From the NCBI GenBank assembly GCA_934636105.1, contig CAKTZR010000018.1, forward strand, positions 1 through 64,000: a stretch of 64,000 bases of DNA, read 5' to 3'. The translations under genes were made by a program, and so were the position numbers. The notes under the pieces were generated by a model. The model saw nothing but the letters and a program-made list of their open reading frames with translations. It had not been told where the DNA came from and did not search any database. Source of the DNA: an uncultured Clostridia bacterium (lineage in GTDB: Bacteria > Bacillota > Clostridia > Christensenellales > Aristaeellaceae). This document shows, piece after piece, positions 19,204 through 28,976 of this stretch (position 1 is its first letter; every line of letters begins with the position of its first letter).

Positions 19204-20994
19204 TTACTGTTGAAACGTCGCGGCTTCAAGCCCTGCGAACGGATGGCCGTCCTCAAAACGGCCGCCGAGGGCGAGCATGTAGCGCCCGGCGTATTCGATG
19301 ACGGAGGACAGGCGAACCGCGTCAAACTCCGCGGCGTAGCCATTATCGCCGATGCTTTGCAGCGTGCCGGGGATGATCGGGGCAAAGGCCAGCTTGGTGT
19401 TGGTGTGCACCACGCCGAGAATCATCGCGTTTTCCACAGGCGTGCGATCCGTGTGGAAAACTGCACGCACGCGTTCGCCCTCCTGCGGATGCACGGCGAG
19501 CGTCGTCGGCAGGGAGAGCCGCACCGCCGCGAACTCCGCGCGGGCATAATCGGTAAGCGTGTGCAGCGCGGAGAGCAGCGCGCTGTCGTCCGCCTGCTCG
19601 GCCAGCTCGCGGGCTTCCGCTTCCCGGCCCTCGCGCAGCAGCGCGGCAAGCTTTTCGCAGAGCTGCGCGTCGCTTTCAAGCCCCTGCGCCAGCATGCGCC
19701 CCAGCAGCGCGCGCAGGCCGTCGGTTGTGTCGCTGAACAGCAGTTCGGCCTGCGTCTCAAACGCGCGCAGTTTCCACCACGGGGTATCCTGCCAGCAGCT
19801 TGCGCCCTCCTCCGGGCGGAGATGGCCCTTCATCTTCTCGCCTGCGTCCGTCATCGGATCGAGTGCTTCCGGCTGGGCGAGGAGCGGATGCAGCGCGATA
19901 TACGGCAGCTGGCACGGGCGGCCAAAGCTGCTCATCACGGTGGTCAGCTTCGGCTCGTCGCGGAGGATGAACAGGTCGCTTTCCAGCGTCGTGCCGGTGC
20001 AGATGTAGCGGATGGAGGAAGCGTCGTGCGGGGACAGGCCGGGGCCGAAGTGCGCGCAGCAATCGCGCGTCCCCTCATAATGCGTGCTGAGGATATCGGC
20101 CATCATCTGCGCGGTTACGGGACGGTTCGCCTTGACGCAGAAGGGCATGCCTTCCTTTTCGACGCTCCACGGGCGATCCAGCGCGATGCGCAGGCCGTTC
20201 TTCTGGCGCATGACGTTGCGCGGGCCGAAAAACTCATCCTCTGCCTGATAGGCCTTGGCAAAATCGAAATCGGAGAAATCGCCGTTCTTCGCGGGCTTGT
20301 ACCAGCCGCGGGAGATGGCGTAGGTCACGATATCCGCCGGATAGAACTGTTCGGCGTAATCGGAAAGGCCGTGCAGGTTGAAATGGTTGGGCATGACGGC
20401 GATCGCGTCATCCGGCACGCGCGCGCCCATGTAGTGACGGCCGCGCGCCAGCTGGAACATGAAGGCCTCGTCCTTGTCCGCGATGGTGTAGGCGCGGCCG
20501 GAGGGCGCGTAGCCCCACTCGTCGATCAGCTCCATCAGGATGCGCGCGCCGTCGCGGGCGGTTTGGGCGCGCTCGGCCAGCGCACGGCGCAGGTTGTAGG
20601 CGATGCCGCCGTCCTTGACGCACTCGGTGTTTTCCACGCCCTCGCGGGAGGTGCCCATGCTGTTGGAAGTGATGACCACGCCGCATTCGTTGACGAAGCC
20701 ATCCGCATTGGAAAGCCCCATCACATCCTTGCGGTATTCCACCCAGTAATAACCCAGCGTGTGCGCGACCTGCGGGATGGCCGCGCAGCCCTCCTCGGCG
20801 GGCATAGCCGCGCCCTCCGGCCAATCGCGCGGGGCGACCCAGCCGTGGCGCACAACGATGTGGCCGCCGTCATCCTCGTTGTGGCCGACCAGCACATGCC
20901 CCGTCGCGCTGGCGGTTTTGCCCGCGATGAGGGTCATGCAGTTCATGGGGTTGTTTCCGAAAGCGTCCAGATCGAACGCGGGCGTATTCGCCAT
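19204..20994 (-). CDS. C69 family dipeptidase
   Basis: This 596-residue N-terminal-nucleophile peptidase should cleave dipeptides in the cytoplasm. The ATG at 20994 follows GGAGGATAAAGC; a longer ORF start is not supported. An 18-residue propeptide precedes the catalytic Cys19 in MNCMTLIAGKTAS, followed by the family motif VLVGHNEDD. SNADGFVNECGVVITSNSMG and the ARDGARILMELIDEWGY helix also match peptidase C69. It lies upstream of the opp operon on the same strand but has its own terminator. Uptake of peptides by Opp followed by dipeptide hydrolysis here is a reasonable functional link. Confidence 0.92.
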   Translation of the reverse strand: MANTPAFDLDAFGNNPMNCMTLIAGKTASATGHVLVGHNEDDGGHIVVRHGWVAPRDWPEGAAMPAEEGCAAIPQVAHTLGYYWVEYRKDVMGLSNADGFVNECGVVITSNSMGTSREGVENTECVKDGGIAYNLRRALAERAQTARDGARILMELIDEWGYAPSGRAYTIADKDEAFMFQLARGRHYMGARVPDDAIAVMPNHFNLHGLSDYAEQFYPADIVTYAISRGWYKPAKNGDFSDFDFAKAYQAEDEFFGPRNVMRQKNGLRIALDRPWSVEKEGMPFCVKANRPVTAQMMADILSTHYEGTRDCCAHFGPGLSPHDASSIRYICTGTTLESDLFILRDEPKLTTVMSSFGRPCQLPYIALHPLLAQPEALDPMTDAGEKMKGHLRPEEGASCWQDTPWWKLRAFETQAELLFSDTTDGLRALLGRMLAQGLESDAQLCEKLAALLREGREAEARELAEQADDSALLSALHTLTDYARAEFAAVRLSLPTTLAVHPQEGERVRAVFHTDRTPVENAMILGVVHTNTKLAFAPIIPGTLQSIGDNGYAAEFDAVRLSSVIEYAGRYMLALGGRFEDGHPFAGLEAATFQQ

Positions 20995-21391
20995 AGCTTT
21001 ATCCTCCGAAAATGCGTAAATTCGCAAACCTCGCCTATTGTAGCATCGAGACAGGCGGCTGTCAATGAGAACTCAACTCCTTCAGTCACGCCTTTGGCGT
21101 GCCAGCTCCCTCAAAGAGGGAGCCTTGATGCGCGCCTGTGCTGCGTCTGCTTACAAATAAAGATTTTTTCGCAAAAACGGAATACACGCAGACAGACCTC
21201 CCTCCTTGAGGGACGTTCCTGCATCGTCGCCGCCTGCGGCGGATTCAGACGATGCTGAACGCCGAAGGTTGTCAGCGAAGCTGACGGAAGGAGTAAATCC
21301 ACGAATACAAAAGGAAGTGATTGATTTTTCCCCCCTATAATGTTAAAATTCAAGATAACATGGGTGACTAGGCAAAAAGGAGAATGAACGC
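20995..21391. other. Intergenic region with R1 pair
   Basis: This 397-bp divergent gap between the dipeptidase gene and the carboxyltransferase gene is mostly R1 repeat (21075-21295). A perfect TATAAT at 21336-21341 may be the -10 box for the carboxyltransferase gene, without a clear -35. No ORF is supported. Confidence 0.6.
21075..21295. repeat. R1 repeat, inverted pair (MITE-like)
   Basis: Units at 21075-21126 (reverse) and 21197-21295 (forward, longer form with extra internal palindromes such as GCCGCCTGCGGCGG) flank about 70 bp. Ends are AACTCCTTCAG and CTGACGGAAGGAGT. Confidence 0.8.
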
Positions 21392-22939
21392 ATGGCATCG
21401 CTTTGGCAGGAGAGAGAGAATCAGCTGCTTGCGCTTCGGCAGCAGGCCAGGCAGGGCGGCGGCGCGGCGCGCATGGAGAAGCAGCGCGCAAGCGGCAAGC
21501 TGACCGCGCGGGAGCGGCTGAATCTGCTGTTTGATCCCGGCACATTTGTGGAAATTGGGGAGCTGGTGGAATCCCGCATCGATGATTTCGGCATGGATAA
21601 GCGGCGCGTGCCGGGCGACGGCGTGGTGATCGGCTATGGCCGGGTAAACGGGCGGACGGTCTGCGCGTCCTCCGAGGATTTCACCGTCATCGGCGGCACG
21701 CTGGGCGAGTATCATTCCCAGAAAATCTGTCACATCATGGATATGGCCATCGATATGAAATGCCCGTTCGTGGTAATTAACGACAGCGGCGGCGCGCGCA
21801 TCGAGGAGGGCGTGGCTTCGCTGAGCGGATATGCGGATATTTTCCGGCGGCATACGCGCGCTTCAGGTCTGATTCCGCAGATCGCGGTGATCGTCGGCCC
21901 GTGCGCGGGCGGTGCGTGCTATGCCCCGGCGCTGTGCGATTTCATCTTTATGGTGAAAAACATCGGCAAGATGTTCATCACCGGGCCGAAGGTGGTCAAA
22001 TCCGTCATCGGGGAGGAGAGCACGCCGGAGGAGCTGGGCGGCGCGCAGATTCATGCGGAAAAGAGCGGCGTGACCCATTTCACCTTCGACGATGAAGCAA
22101 GCTGTTTTGCCGACGTGCGCCGCCTGCTGACCTATCTGCCCCAAAACAGCTTTGAAGCGCCGCCCGCCGCCGCGCCGCGCCCGGTGGACAGGTCGAGCGA
22201 AATCGAGCGCATTGTGCCGGATAATCTGCGCCGCGCCTACGATGTGCGCGCGGTGATCGAAGCGCTGTTCGACGAGGAGAGCTTTCTGGAAATTCAGCCG
22301 GATTTCGCGAAAAACGGCGTCATCGGTCTGGCCCGGATGGACGGCGAGGTGGTCGGCCTTGTCGCCAACCAGCCGACCTACATCGGCGGTTCGCTGGATT
22401 GCGACTGCTCGGATAAAATGGCGCGGTTCATCCGCTTCTGCGACTGTTTCTCCATCCCGCTGCTGACGCTGGTGGATGTGCCTGCGTTCTTCCCCGGCCG
22501 GGATCAGGAGCATCGGGGCATCATCCGCCACGGCGCGAAGCTGCTCTACGCTTATTCGGAAGCGACCGTCCCCAAAATCACGCTGATTATGCGCAAAGCC
22601 TACGGCGGCGCATATATCGCGATGAACAGCAAAAACATCGGCGCGGACATCGTATACGCATGGCCGATTGCCGAAATCGCCGTCATGGGCGCGGAGGGCG
22701 CGGTCAACATCCTCCACAGACACGACATCGAAGCGGCGGAAGACCCGCAGGCACGCACCCGCGAGCTGATGGAGGATTACAGCGAGAAGTTCTGCAACCC
22801 GTTTATTGCGGCGCGGCTGGGCTTCATCGACGACGTCATTTTGCCCACCGAAACGCGGGAGAGAATCCGCTGCGCGCTGGACATGCTGCGGGCGAAGGTC
22901 ACGCCCTGCGGCAAAAAGCACGGAAATATCCCCATGTGA
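21392..22939 (+). CDS. mmdA: Acyl-CoA carboxyltransferase subunit (MmdA/PccB type)
   Basis: This 515-residue protein is the carboxyltransferase subunit of a biotin-dependent enzyme: methylmalonyl-CoA decarboxylase alpha or propionyl-CoA carboxylase beta. It has two crotonase-like halves; the first has NDSGGARIEEGVASLSGY and GPCAGGACYAPAL, the second has DVPAFFPGRDQEHRGIIRHG and KAYGGAYIAMNSK. Length is typical. AAGGAG precedes the start by 12 bp. The usual partners (biotin carrier, Na+-pumping beta subunit, delta subunit) are not beside it, so the gene is isolated from its complex in this window. The specific reaction cannot be settled here. Confidence 0.9.
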   Translation: MASLWQERENQLLALRQQARQGGGAARMEKQRASGKLTARERLNLLFDPGTFVEIGELVESRIDDFGMDKRRVPGDGVVIGYGRVNGRTVCASSEDFTVIGGTLGEYHSQKICHIMDMAIDMKCPFVVINDSGGARIEEGVASLSGYADIFRRHTRASGLIPQIAVIVGPCAGGACYAPALCDFIFMVKNIGKMFITGPKVVKSVIGEESTPEELGGAQIHAEKSGVTHFTFDDEASCFADVRRLLTYLPQNSFEAPPAAAPRPVDRSSEIERIVPDNLRRAYDVRAVIEALFDEESFLEIQPDFAKNGVIGLARMDGEVVGLVANQPTYIGGSLDCDCSDKMARFIRFCDCFSIPLLTLVDVPAFFPGRDQEHRGIIRHGAKLLYAYSEATVPKITLIMRKAYGGAYIAMNSKNIGADIVYAWPIAEIAVMGAEGAVNILHRHDIEAAEDPQARTRELMEDYSEKFCNPFIAARLGFIDDVILPTETRERIRCALDMLRAKVTPCGKKHGNIPM

Positions 22940-22969
22940 TCGATCAAAAGGGAAGGAAAACGAAAGCGC

Positions 22970-23761
22970 ATGAAAAAATATGGGCTGTTGGGCTTGCTTT
23001 TGCTGCTGCTTGCGCTGGGCGCGTCGGCGCTCGCAATGGAGGGAAACACCATCATCATCGGCTGCGACATGTATGCGCCGTATACCTATAAGGACAGCAC
23101 GGGCGAGTTTGTCGGCGTGGATGTGGATTTTGCCAGGGCGGCGTTCGGCAGGCTGGGCTATGACGTGCAGTTCCGCGAAATCGTCTGGGAAAACAAGCAG
23201 AGCTATCTGGACAGCGGCGAAATCGACTGCCTGTGGAGCTGCTTCACGATGACCGGGCGCGGGGAGGCCTACACGTGGGCCGGGCCGTATCTGTACAGCC
23301 GGCAGGTGGCGATGGTGCGGGCGGACAGCGATTATACCGAATTGAGCCAGCTGAGCGGCAAGCGCGCGGCGGTGCAGGCTTCCACCACGGCGGAAAGCGT
23401 GCTGCTCCGCCACGAAAGCGCGAATGTGCCGGTGATGGAGCAGGTACTCTGCTTCTCCACGCTCGGCGAAGCGGCGGCCGCTTTGCGCAAAAATTATGTG
23501 GATGTGGTCGTGGCACACGAATACGCCATTCATAATCTGGTGGAAAACTCGCCGGATATTTACCGCGAAATGGAACGGTCACTGTATGTCAACGAGCTGG
23601 GCGTGGCCTTCCAAAAAGGAAAGTATGAGGAACTGGCCGCGCAGCTGCAAGGGGCGATTGACGACCTGCGCGCGGATGGAACGGCTAGGGAGATTGTGGA
23701 GAAATACGGCCTGAATGCCGAAAAATCGCTGGGGGGGATAACTGATGCTTCGCGTCCCTAA
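22970..23761 (+). CDS. Periplasmic-binding-protein-like sensor (SBP_bac_3)
   Basis: This 263-residue secreted protein has a signal peptide (residues 1-22) and a family-3 amino-acid-binding fold: CDMYAPYTYKDSTGEFVGVDVDF at the N-lobe, and the IVEKYGLN helix at the end. No ABC permease or ATPase is beside it. Its 3' end overlaps the following hybrid histidine kinase by 17 bp, so it is translationally linked to a signalling protein rather than a transporter. It may present a ligand to the kinase; that is inferred from context. Confidence 0.88.
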   Translation: MKKYGLLGLLLLLLALGASALAMEGNTIIIGCDMYAPYTYKDSTGEFVGVDVDFARAAFGRLGYDVQFREIVWENKQSYLDSGEIDCLWSCFTMTGRGEAYTWAGPYLYSRQVAMVRADSDYTELSQLSGKRAAVQASTTAESVLLRHESANVPVMEQVLCFSTLGEAAAALRKNYVDVVVAHEYAIHNLVENSPDIYREMERSLYVNELGVAFQKGKYEELAAQLQGAIDDLRADGTAREIVEKYGLNAEKSLGGITDASRP

Positions 23762-26291
23762 AAAGCTGGTTGATTTTTACCGCAGGCGCACGGAGGGTAA
23801 ATATGCGGGGCTGCGTTTCGTGGCAACGCTGCTGCTGATTGGAAGCGTGCTGGCCTTTTCCCTGCATCATGCGCTGACGGCGAGAGATACGCGCGAATTG
23901 CAGGCCACCTTTTCGGAATCCTTTGATTTTGTCAAGATGCAGCTGGTCAAATACGACAATCATGTTTTCGGCGACAAGGCCAAGAGCCTGGTTCGGCTGC
24001 TGGATAAGGCGGACGAAGCCGCCCGCGTGCTGCGCGACGAGCCGGACTTTGGCGTGGACGGATTGGAAGCCTATGTGCAGGAGCAGCGGCTGGACGGCAT
24101 TCTCGTGTTGGATGAGAGCCTGAACACGACGATGGAAACCGCGTCGGACGGCGATACCCGCCGGATGTGGCAGTCGCTGATTGAAAGCGAAAACATTGCG
24201 GACATCGTGAATTATCCCGCCAAAAGCTACATGGCCCGCGTGTGGGTGAACGACAGAAATTACGATATCGCGGCGGTCGCCCGGAAGGATGCGAGGGGCG
24301 TCGTGCTGGCCTACACCAGCAAGCAGGATTTAATCGGCGTCACCGGGGACGTGACGCTGGCGAACCTGTTTCAGGGCTTTCAATTTAACATGGACGGCGT
24401 GGTGGTCGTCGTCCGCGACGACAAGGTGGTGGTGACCAACTCCGCCGTGCTGGACGGCCTTTCCAACGAGGAGGCGCTGGACCTGAGCACGAAGGATTAT
24501 CAGCGCGACGGAAACGGACTGTACACTGTTTCGCGAAACGGCAAAACGTGGTATGGCGACCAGACCCAGTCCGGCGAATACACGATTTACATCTTTTTCC
24601 CGGCCGCGGCGGTGTATGCCACGCGCACGGCGGTTATGGGCGTGGCGATGGCATTGTTCCTGTTCATATGGATGGGCTTCGTCGTGCTTCGCTCCTTCTC
24701 CGAGCGCGCCATTTTGGAGCAGAGCCAGCGGCGGCTGAACACCATCAATGCGCTCAGCAAGGCGTATACCTCCATGTATGTGGTGAAGGTTCCTTCCGGC
24801 GAGATGGAGTGCATCGTCAACCCGGACGGCAACCGCGATTTGAGCTGCAAAAACGTTTCGGAAAACACTCGAAACGATCTGGAACACTATATCGAGCCGA
24901 AAGATCACGACGCGCTGGAGGCGTTCCTCGATGTGCGCACGATGGAGCAGCGGCTCAAGGATCAGCGCTACATCGGCCATACCTATCGTTCGCAGTCCGG
25001 ACGGTGGTATTACTCGATTATCGTCGCGCAGAGCTATGATAAGAAGGGGCGCCTGACGGCGTTCCTCACCGCCACGCGCGACTGCACGGCTGAAAAAGAG
25101 CGGGAGCTGGAGCATCAGCGCCAGCTTCGCGAGGCCGTTGTGCAGGCCAGGCGCGCGGACGCGGCCAAGACGGATTTCCTGCGCCGCATGAGCCACGATA
25201 TCCGCACGCCGATCAACGGCATCCGCGGCATGGTCGAAATTGCCCGCCACTATCGCGGAAACGAGGAAAAGCAGGAAGAATGTCTGGATAAAATCATGTC
25301 CGCTTCCGGTTTCCTGCTCGATCTGGTGAACAACGTGCTGGATATGAACAAGCTTGAATCCGGCGAGGTGAAGCTGGAGCGCCGCCCCTTCGACGTGTGC
25401 GCGCTGATCGAGGAAACCGCCGTTATCATCGAAGCGCAAACGGCGGAAAAAGCGCTTACCCTGCACACGGATATCCGCTGCGACGGCCATTGCCGCGTGA
25501 TCGGCAGTCCGCTGCATGTGCGGCAGGTGCTGCAAAACCTGCTGGGCAACGCGATCCGCTACAATAAGGCGGGCGGCGAAATCTTTTTGTCCTCCCGTGA
25601 AATCGCGCTGACCGAGGAGAATGTGACCTATGAATTTACCGTGCGCGACACGGGCATCGGCATGAGCGAAGCCTTCCAGCGGCACGCTTTCGAGCCTTTC
25701 GCGCAGGAAAATGCGGACGCGCGATCCTCGTATACGGGCACGGGACTTGGACTGGCGATTGTCAAAGAGCTGGTTGAGAAAATGGGCGGCGAAATCACGC
25801 TGCAAAGCACCAAAAACGTCGGCACGACGTTCACCGTGCGGCTTACCTTCGCACAGGATGCGAATGCGCAGCAGAGCGGAGACGCGGCGCAGGAAGCGGG
25901 CGTTTCCATCGCGGGCATGCGCGTGCTGCTGGTGGAGGACAACGACCTGAACATGGAAATCGCGCAGTTTATGCTGGAAAACGAGGGCGTGCAGGTCGTC
26001 AAGGCGGAAAACGGGCGGAGGGCGGTGGAAATCTTCGACGCATCCAAGCCGGGCGAAATCGAAATCATCCTGATGGATGTGATGATGCCGGTGATGGGCG
26101 GTCTGGAGGCCACGCGGCGCATCCGCAGCCTGAACCGACCGGACGCGAGGACCGTTCCGATTTTCGCGATGACCGCCAACGCGTTTGCCGACGATGTGGA
26201 GCGCAGCCGACAGGCCGGCATGAACGAGCATCTCACCAAGCCGCTCGACGCGGACGCGCTCAAAAAGATGATTGGAAAGTACAGGAAGTAA
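23745..26291 (+). CDS. Hybrid sensor histidine kinase with receiver domain
   Basis: This 848-residue membrane kinase has TM1 at about 22-42, an extracytoplasmic sensor region (43-290) of no recognised family, TM2 at about 293-318, and a PAS-like segment (330-450). A HisKA domain with H-box MSHDIRTPING (His484) follows, then HATPase_c with N-box NLLGNAIRYN, DTGIGM, FEPF and GTGLGLAIV, and a C-terminal receiver with LLVEDN and phospho-acceptor Asp778 in ILMDVMMP. No HPt or DNA-binding output is fused. It sits between a solute-binding protein gene and a second hybrid kinase, 3 bp before the latter. Confidence 0.93.
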   Translation: MLRVPKKLVDFYRRRTEGKYAGLRFVATLLLIGSVLAFSLHHALTARDTRELQATFSESFDFVKMQLVKYDNHVFGDKAKSLVRLLDKADEAARVLRDEPDFGVDGLEAYVQEQRLDGILVLDESLNTTMETASDGDTRRMWQSLIESENIADIVNYPAKSYMARVWVNDRNYDIAAVARKDARGVVLAYTSKQDLIGVTGDVTLANLFQGFQFNMDGVVVVVRDDKVVVTNSAVLDGLSNEEALDLSTKDYQRDGNGLYTVSRNGKTWYGDQTQSGEYTIYIFFPAAAVYATRTAVMGVAMALFLFIWMGFVVLRSFSERAILEQSQRRLNTINALSKAYTSMYVVKVPSGEMECIVNPDGNRDLSCKNVSENTRNDLEHYIEPKDHDALEAFLDVRTMEQRLKDQRYIGHTYRSQSGRWYYSIIVAQSYDKKGRLTAFLTATRDCTAEKERELEHQRQLREAVVQARRADAAKTDFLRRMSHDIRTPINGIRGMVEIARHYRGNEEKQEECLDKIMSASGFLLDLVNNVLDMNKLESGEVKLERRPFDVCALIEETAVIIEAQTAEKALTLHTDIRCDGHCRVIGSPLHVRQVLQNLLGNAIRYNKAGGEIFLSSREIALTEENVTYEFTVRDTGIGMSEAFQRHAFEPFAQENADARSSYTGTGLGLAIVKELVEKMGGEITLQSTKNVGTTFTVRLTFAQDANAQQSGDAAQEAGVSIAGMRVLLVEDNDLNMEIAQFMLENEGVQVVKAENGRRAVEIFDASKPGEIEIILMDVMMPVMGGLEATRRIRSLNRPDARTVPIFAMTANAFADDVERSRQAGMNEHLTKPLDADALKKMIGKYRK

Positions 26292-26294
26292 CGC

Positions 26295-28976
26295 ATGAAA
26301 AAGATCTTCCTTGCGGCGCTTATGCTGCTCGCCCTGTTCTTCCCCGCGGCGAAAGCCGAGCCGCGGGTGCTTCGGGTGGGCTACTTTGCCTATCCGGGCT
26401 TCCACGAGCAGAGCGAGGACGGCCATCGAAGCGGCTATGGCTATGAGCTGTATCAGCGGCTGGCGCGCTATGCCGACGTGACCTATGAATACGTCGGCTA
26501 TGACTGCGACTGGAACGGCGTGCAGCAGATGCTTGAACGCGGGGAGATCGACGTGATTGCAGGCGCGCATAAAACGCCCATGCGCGAAGCCGTGCTCGAT
26601 TTTTCGAGCCGGGATATCGGGCAGAGCTTCGCCGTGCTGACCGTCTCCGCCGGAAACGAGGAGATTGTGCCCGGCGATTATGCGACCTACAACGGCATGA
26701 CCGTCGGCGCGCTGCGGGGCAGCGAAAGCGCCGCGCGGCTGATGCAGTTCGCGATGGAAAAGGGCTTTTCTTACACCCTTAAGCAATACGGCACGACGGG
26801 CGAGGTGCAGCAGGCGCTTGAAAGCGGGGCGGTGCAGGCTGCGCTCAACACCCGCATGCGCAAGATGGACAGCGAATGGACGCTGGAAAGCTTTGAAGCC
26901 GAGCCGATTTATTTCGTCACCCGCAAAGGCGATACCGAAACCAAGGCGCTGCTGGAAGACGCGCTGGAGGAGCTGGATCGAAACGAGGTCGGCTGGCGGC
27001 AGGAGCTTCGGCATAAGTATTTCACCGAAACCGAGGGCCGGGAGCTTGCGCTCACGCAGGAACAGGAGCAGTATTTGCAGGCGCAGGCTCAGCGCGTGTA
27101 CACCGTTTCCGTCCAGAAGGATCGCTATCCTTACGCCTATCGGGACGACAGCGGCAACCCGACGGGCATTCTGATCGAGCTGTTTGATGAAATCGCGTCC
27201 CGTGCGGGCATTCGCTTCGTGTTTTCCGGCGCGGAGGGGGCGGATATCGTTCTGGATATGCTGAACGATTTTTCGCGCGCCGAGCAGGCGGGCTATAAAC
27301 TCACGGAAGCCTATGCAAACGTCGCCTATGCGTGGGTGATGCGCAAAGGTGACATGGGTTATCCTCAAACGGCGGCGAAGGTTTCGGAAATCGACGTGTC
27401 GGGCGTGGCGCAAAGCGTGCTCTGCGAAAGCACGCAGGCGGCGCTTTACAAGGTGCGCACGGGCGAGGCGGATGGGTTTTACACCAACATCTATCAGGCG
27501 GAAAAGCTGGTGCGCGATAACATCTATAACGACCTCAAGACCACGTCCAGCGCGGGCAGCGCCGGGTTATGCTTCGGCGTGAAGGAGACGGAGGATGTGC
27601 GCCTTGTGCAGATTTTGAACAAGGCGATCGACAGCCTGCCGGATGCTTTCGGGCAGGATATCGCCAACAGCTATGCGGTGCTCGGCGACGATCAGGCGTT
27701 TTCGCTGATGCGCTTTGTGCGCGAATATCCGCAGATTTCGCTGCTGGTCATCATCTGCCTGGCGCTCGTTATTTGGGCGATGGCGCTCAACGCGCATTCG
27801 CACATGCTGCAAAAAAAGCTGCGCGCCGCGCTTCGCGACGCACAGCAGGCCAGCCGGGCCAAAACCGAGTTCCTTTCCAACATGAGCCACGATATCCGCA
27901 CGCCGATCAACGGCATCATGGGCATGATCGACGTTGCGCAGGCGCATTTGGACGACCGCGCGCGGGTGGAAAACAGCCTGAAAAAGATGAAAGGCGCGGC
28001 GAGGCACCTCAATTCGCTGATTAACGACGTGCTGGATATGAGCAAAATCGAATCCGGCAAGATGAATCTGGAAAGCCGCCCAGTGATGCTCCCGCAGCTG
28101 CTTGAAACCTGCTGCACCATCGCCGAAGGGCAGATGATGGGGCGGAAGCTGACGTTCATCCGCGCGTTTGAGCCGTTGGCGCATCCCTGCGTGATGGGCA
28201 GCGAGCTGCACCTGCGGCAGATTCTCATCAACCTGCTTTCCAATGCCGTCAAATATACGAAGGACGGCGGCATAATCACCTTTTCCGCCAAGGAAACCGG
28301 GGAAAAGGACGGACGCGTTTCGCTTCGCTTTGCCGTGCAGGATACGGGCGTGGGCATGAGTGAAGAATTTATGCGCCACATCTTTGAGCCGTTCACGCAG
28401 GAGGGGCATTCCAGCCGGACGACTTATCAGGGAACGGGACTGGGCATGGCGATCACCAAGCGGCTCGTCGATCAGATGGGCGGCACGATTGACGTGCAGA
28501 GTAAGCAGGGCGAGGGCAGCCTGTTTGTCGTCGAGCTGTCCCTGCCTATCGGTCGGCAGGATGCGCAGGCCGACGGCGGCGCGACGCAGGATGGCCTGAC
28601 GGGCATTCGCGTGCTGCTGGCGGAAGATAACGCGCTCAACCGGGAAATCGCCGTCGAATTGCTGACCGAAGCCGGGGCAGAAATCACCTGCGCCGAAAAC
28701 GGTCAAAAGGCGCTGGAGCTGCTGGCGGATGAAAGCCGCTTCGACGTGGTGCTGATGGATGTGATGATGCCGGAAATGGACGGCCTGGCCGCCACGCGTA
28801 CCATCCGACGCGCGGAAAACGGCGAGCGCCGCATCCCCATCATCGCGATGACAGCCAACGTCTTTGAGGAGGATATTCGGCGCTGCCGGGAAGCGGGCAT
28901 GGACAGCCATGTGGGCAAGCCCGTGGATATCGGCGTGCTCACAAAGGAAATTCTGCGTCTGGTCCGCCGGGGTTAA
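26295..28976 (+). CDS. BvgS/EvgS-like hybrid histidine kinase with two solute-binding domains
   Basis: This 893-residue protein has a signal peptide (1-21), two tandem SBP_bac_3 domains (about 24-255 and 267-470) and one membrane helix (480-498). A HisKA domain with MSHDIRTPING (His532) follows, then HATPase_c with NLLSNAVKY, DTGVGM and GTGLGMAI, and a receiver with Asp822 in VLMDVMMP. The layout resembles BvgS/EvgS, where the paired Venus-flytrap domains sense ligands outside the membrane. There is no HPt domain or response-regulator gene nearby. Its 3' end overlaps the convergent gene at 28973 by 4 bp. Ligand unknown; amino acids or small organic acids are likely from the fold. Confidence 0.93.
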   Translation: MKKIFLAALMLLALFFPAAKAEPRVLRVGYFAYPGFHEQSEDGHRSGYGYELYQRLARYADVTYEYVGYDCDWNGVQQMLERGEIDVIAGAHKTPMREAVLDFSSRDIGQSFAVLTVSAGNEEIVPGDYATYNGMTVGALRGSESAARLMQFAMEKGFSYTLKQYGTTGEVQQALESGAVQAALNTRMRKMDSEWTLESFEAEPIYFVTRKGDTETKALLEDALEELDRNEVGWRQELRHKYFTETEGRELALTQEQEQYLQAQAQRVYTVSVQKDRYPYAYRDDSGNPTGILIELFDEIASRAGIRFVFSGAEGADIVLDMLNDFSRAEQAGYKLTEAYANVAYAWVMRKGDMGYPQTAAKVSEIDVSGVAQSVLCESTQAALYKVRTGEADGFYTNIYQAEKLVRDNIYNDLKTTSSAGSAGLCFGVKETEDVRLVQILNKAIDSLPDAFGQDIANSYAVLGDDQAFSLMRFVREYPQISLLVIICLALVIWAMALNAHSHMLQKKLRAALRDAQQASRAKTEFLSNMSHDIRTPINGIMGMIDVAQAHLDDRARVENSLKKMKGAARHLNSLINDVLDMSKIESGKMNLESRPVMLPQLLETCCTIAEGQMMGRKLTFIRAFEPLAHPCVMGSELHLRQILINLLSNAVKYTKDGGIITFSAKETGEKDGRVSLRFAVQDTGVGMSEEFMRHIFEPFTQEGHSSRTTYQGTGLGMAITKRLVDQMGGTIDVQSKQGEGSLFVVELSLPIGRQDAQADGGATQDGLTGIRVLLAEDNALNREIAVELLTEAGAEITCAENGQKALELLADESRFDVVLMDVMMPEMDGLAATRTIRRAENGERRIPIIAMTANVFEEDIRRCREAGMDSHVGKPVDIGVLTKEILRLVRRG

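Noticed and set aside
24330..27413. 1027-codon minus-strand ORF antisense to the two hybrid kinases
   Set aside because: His/Arg-rich shadow translation spanning two genes; the plus strand has complete kinase motifs.
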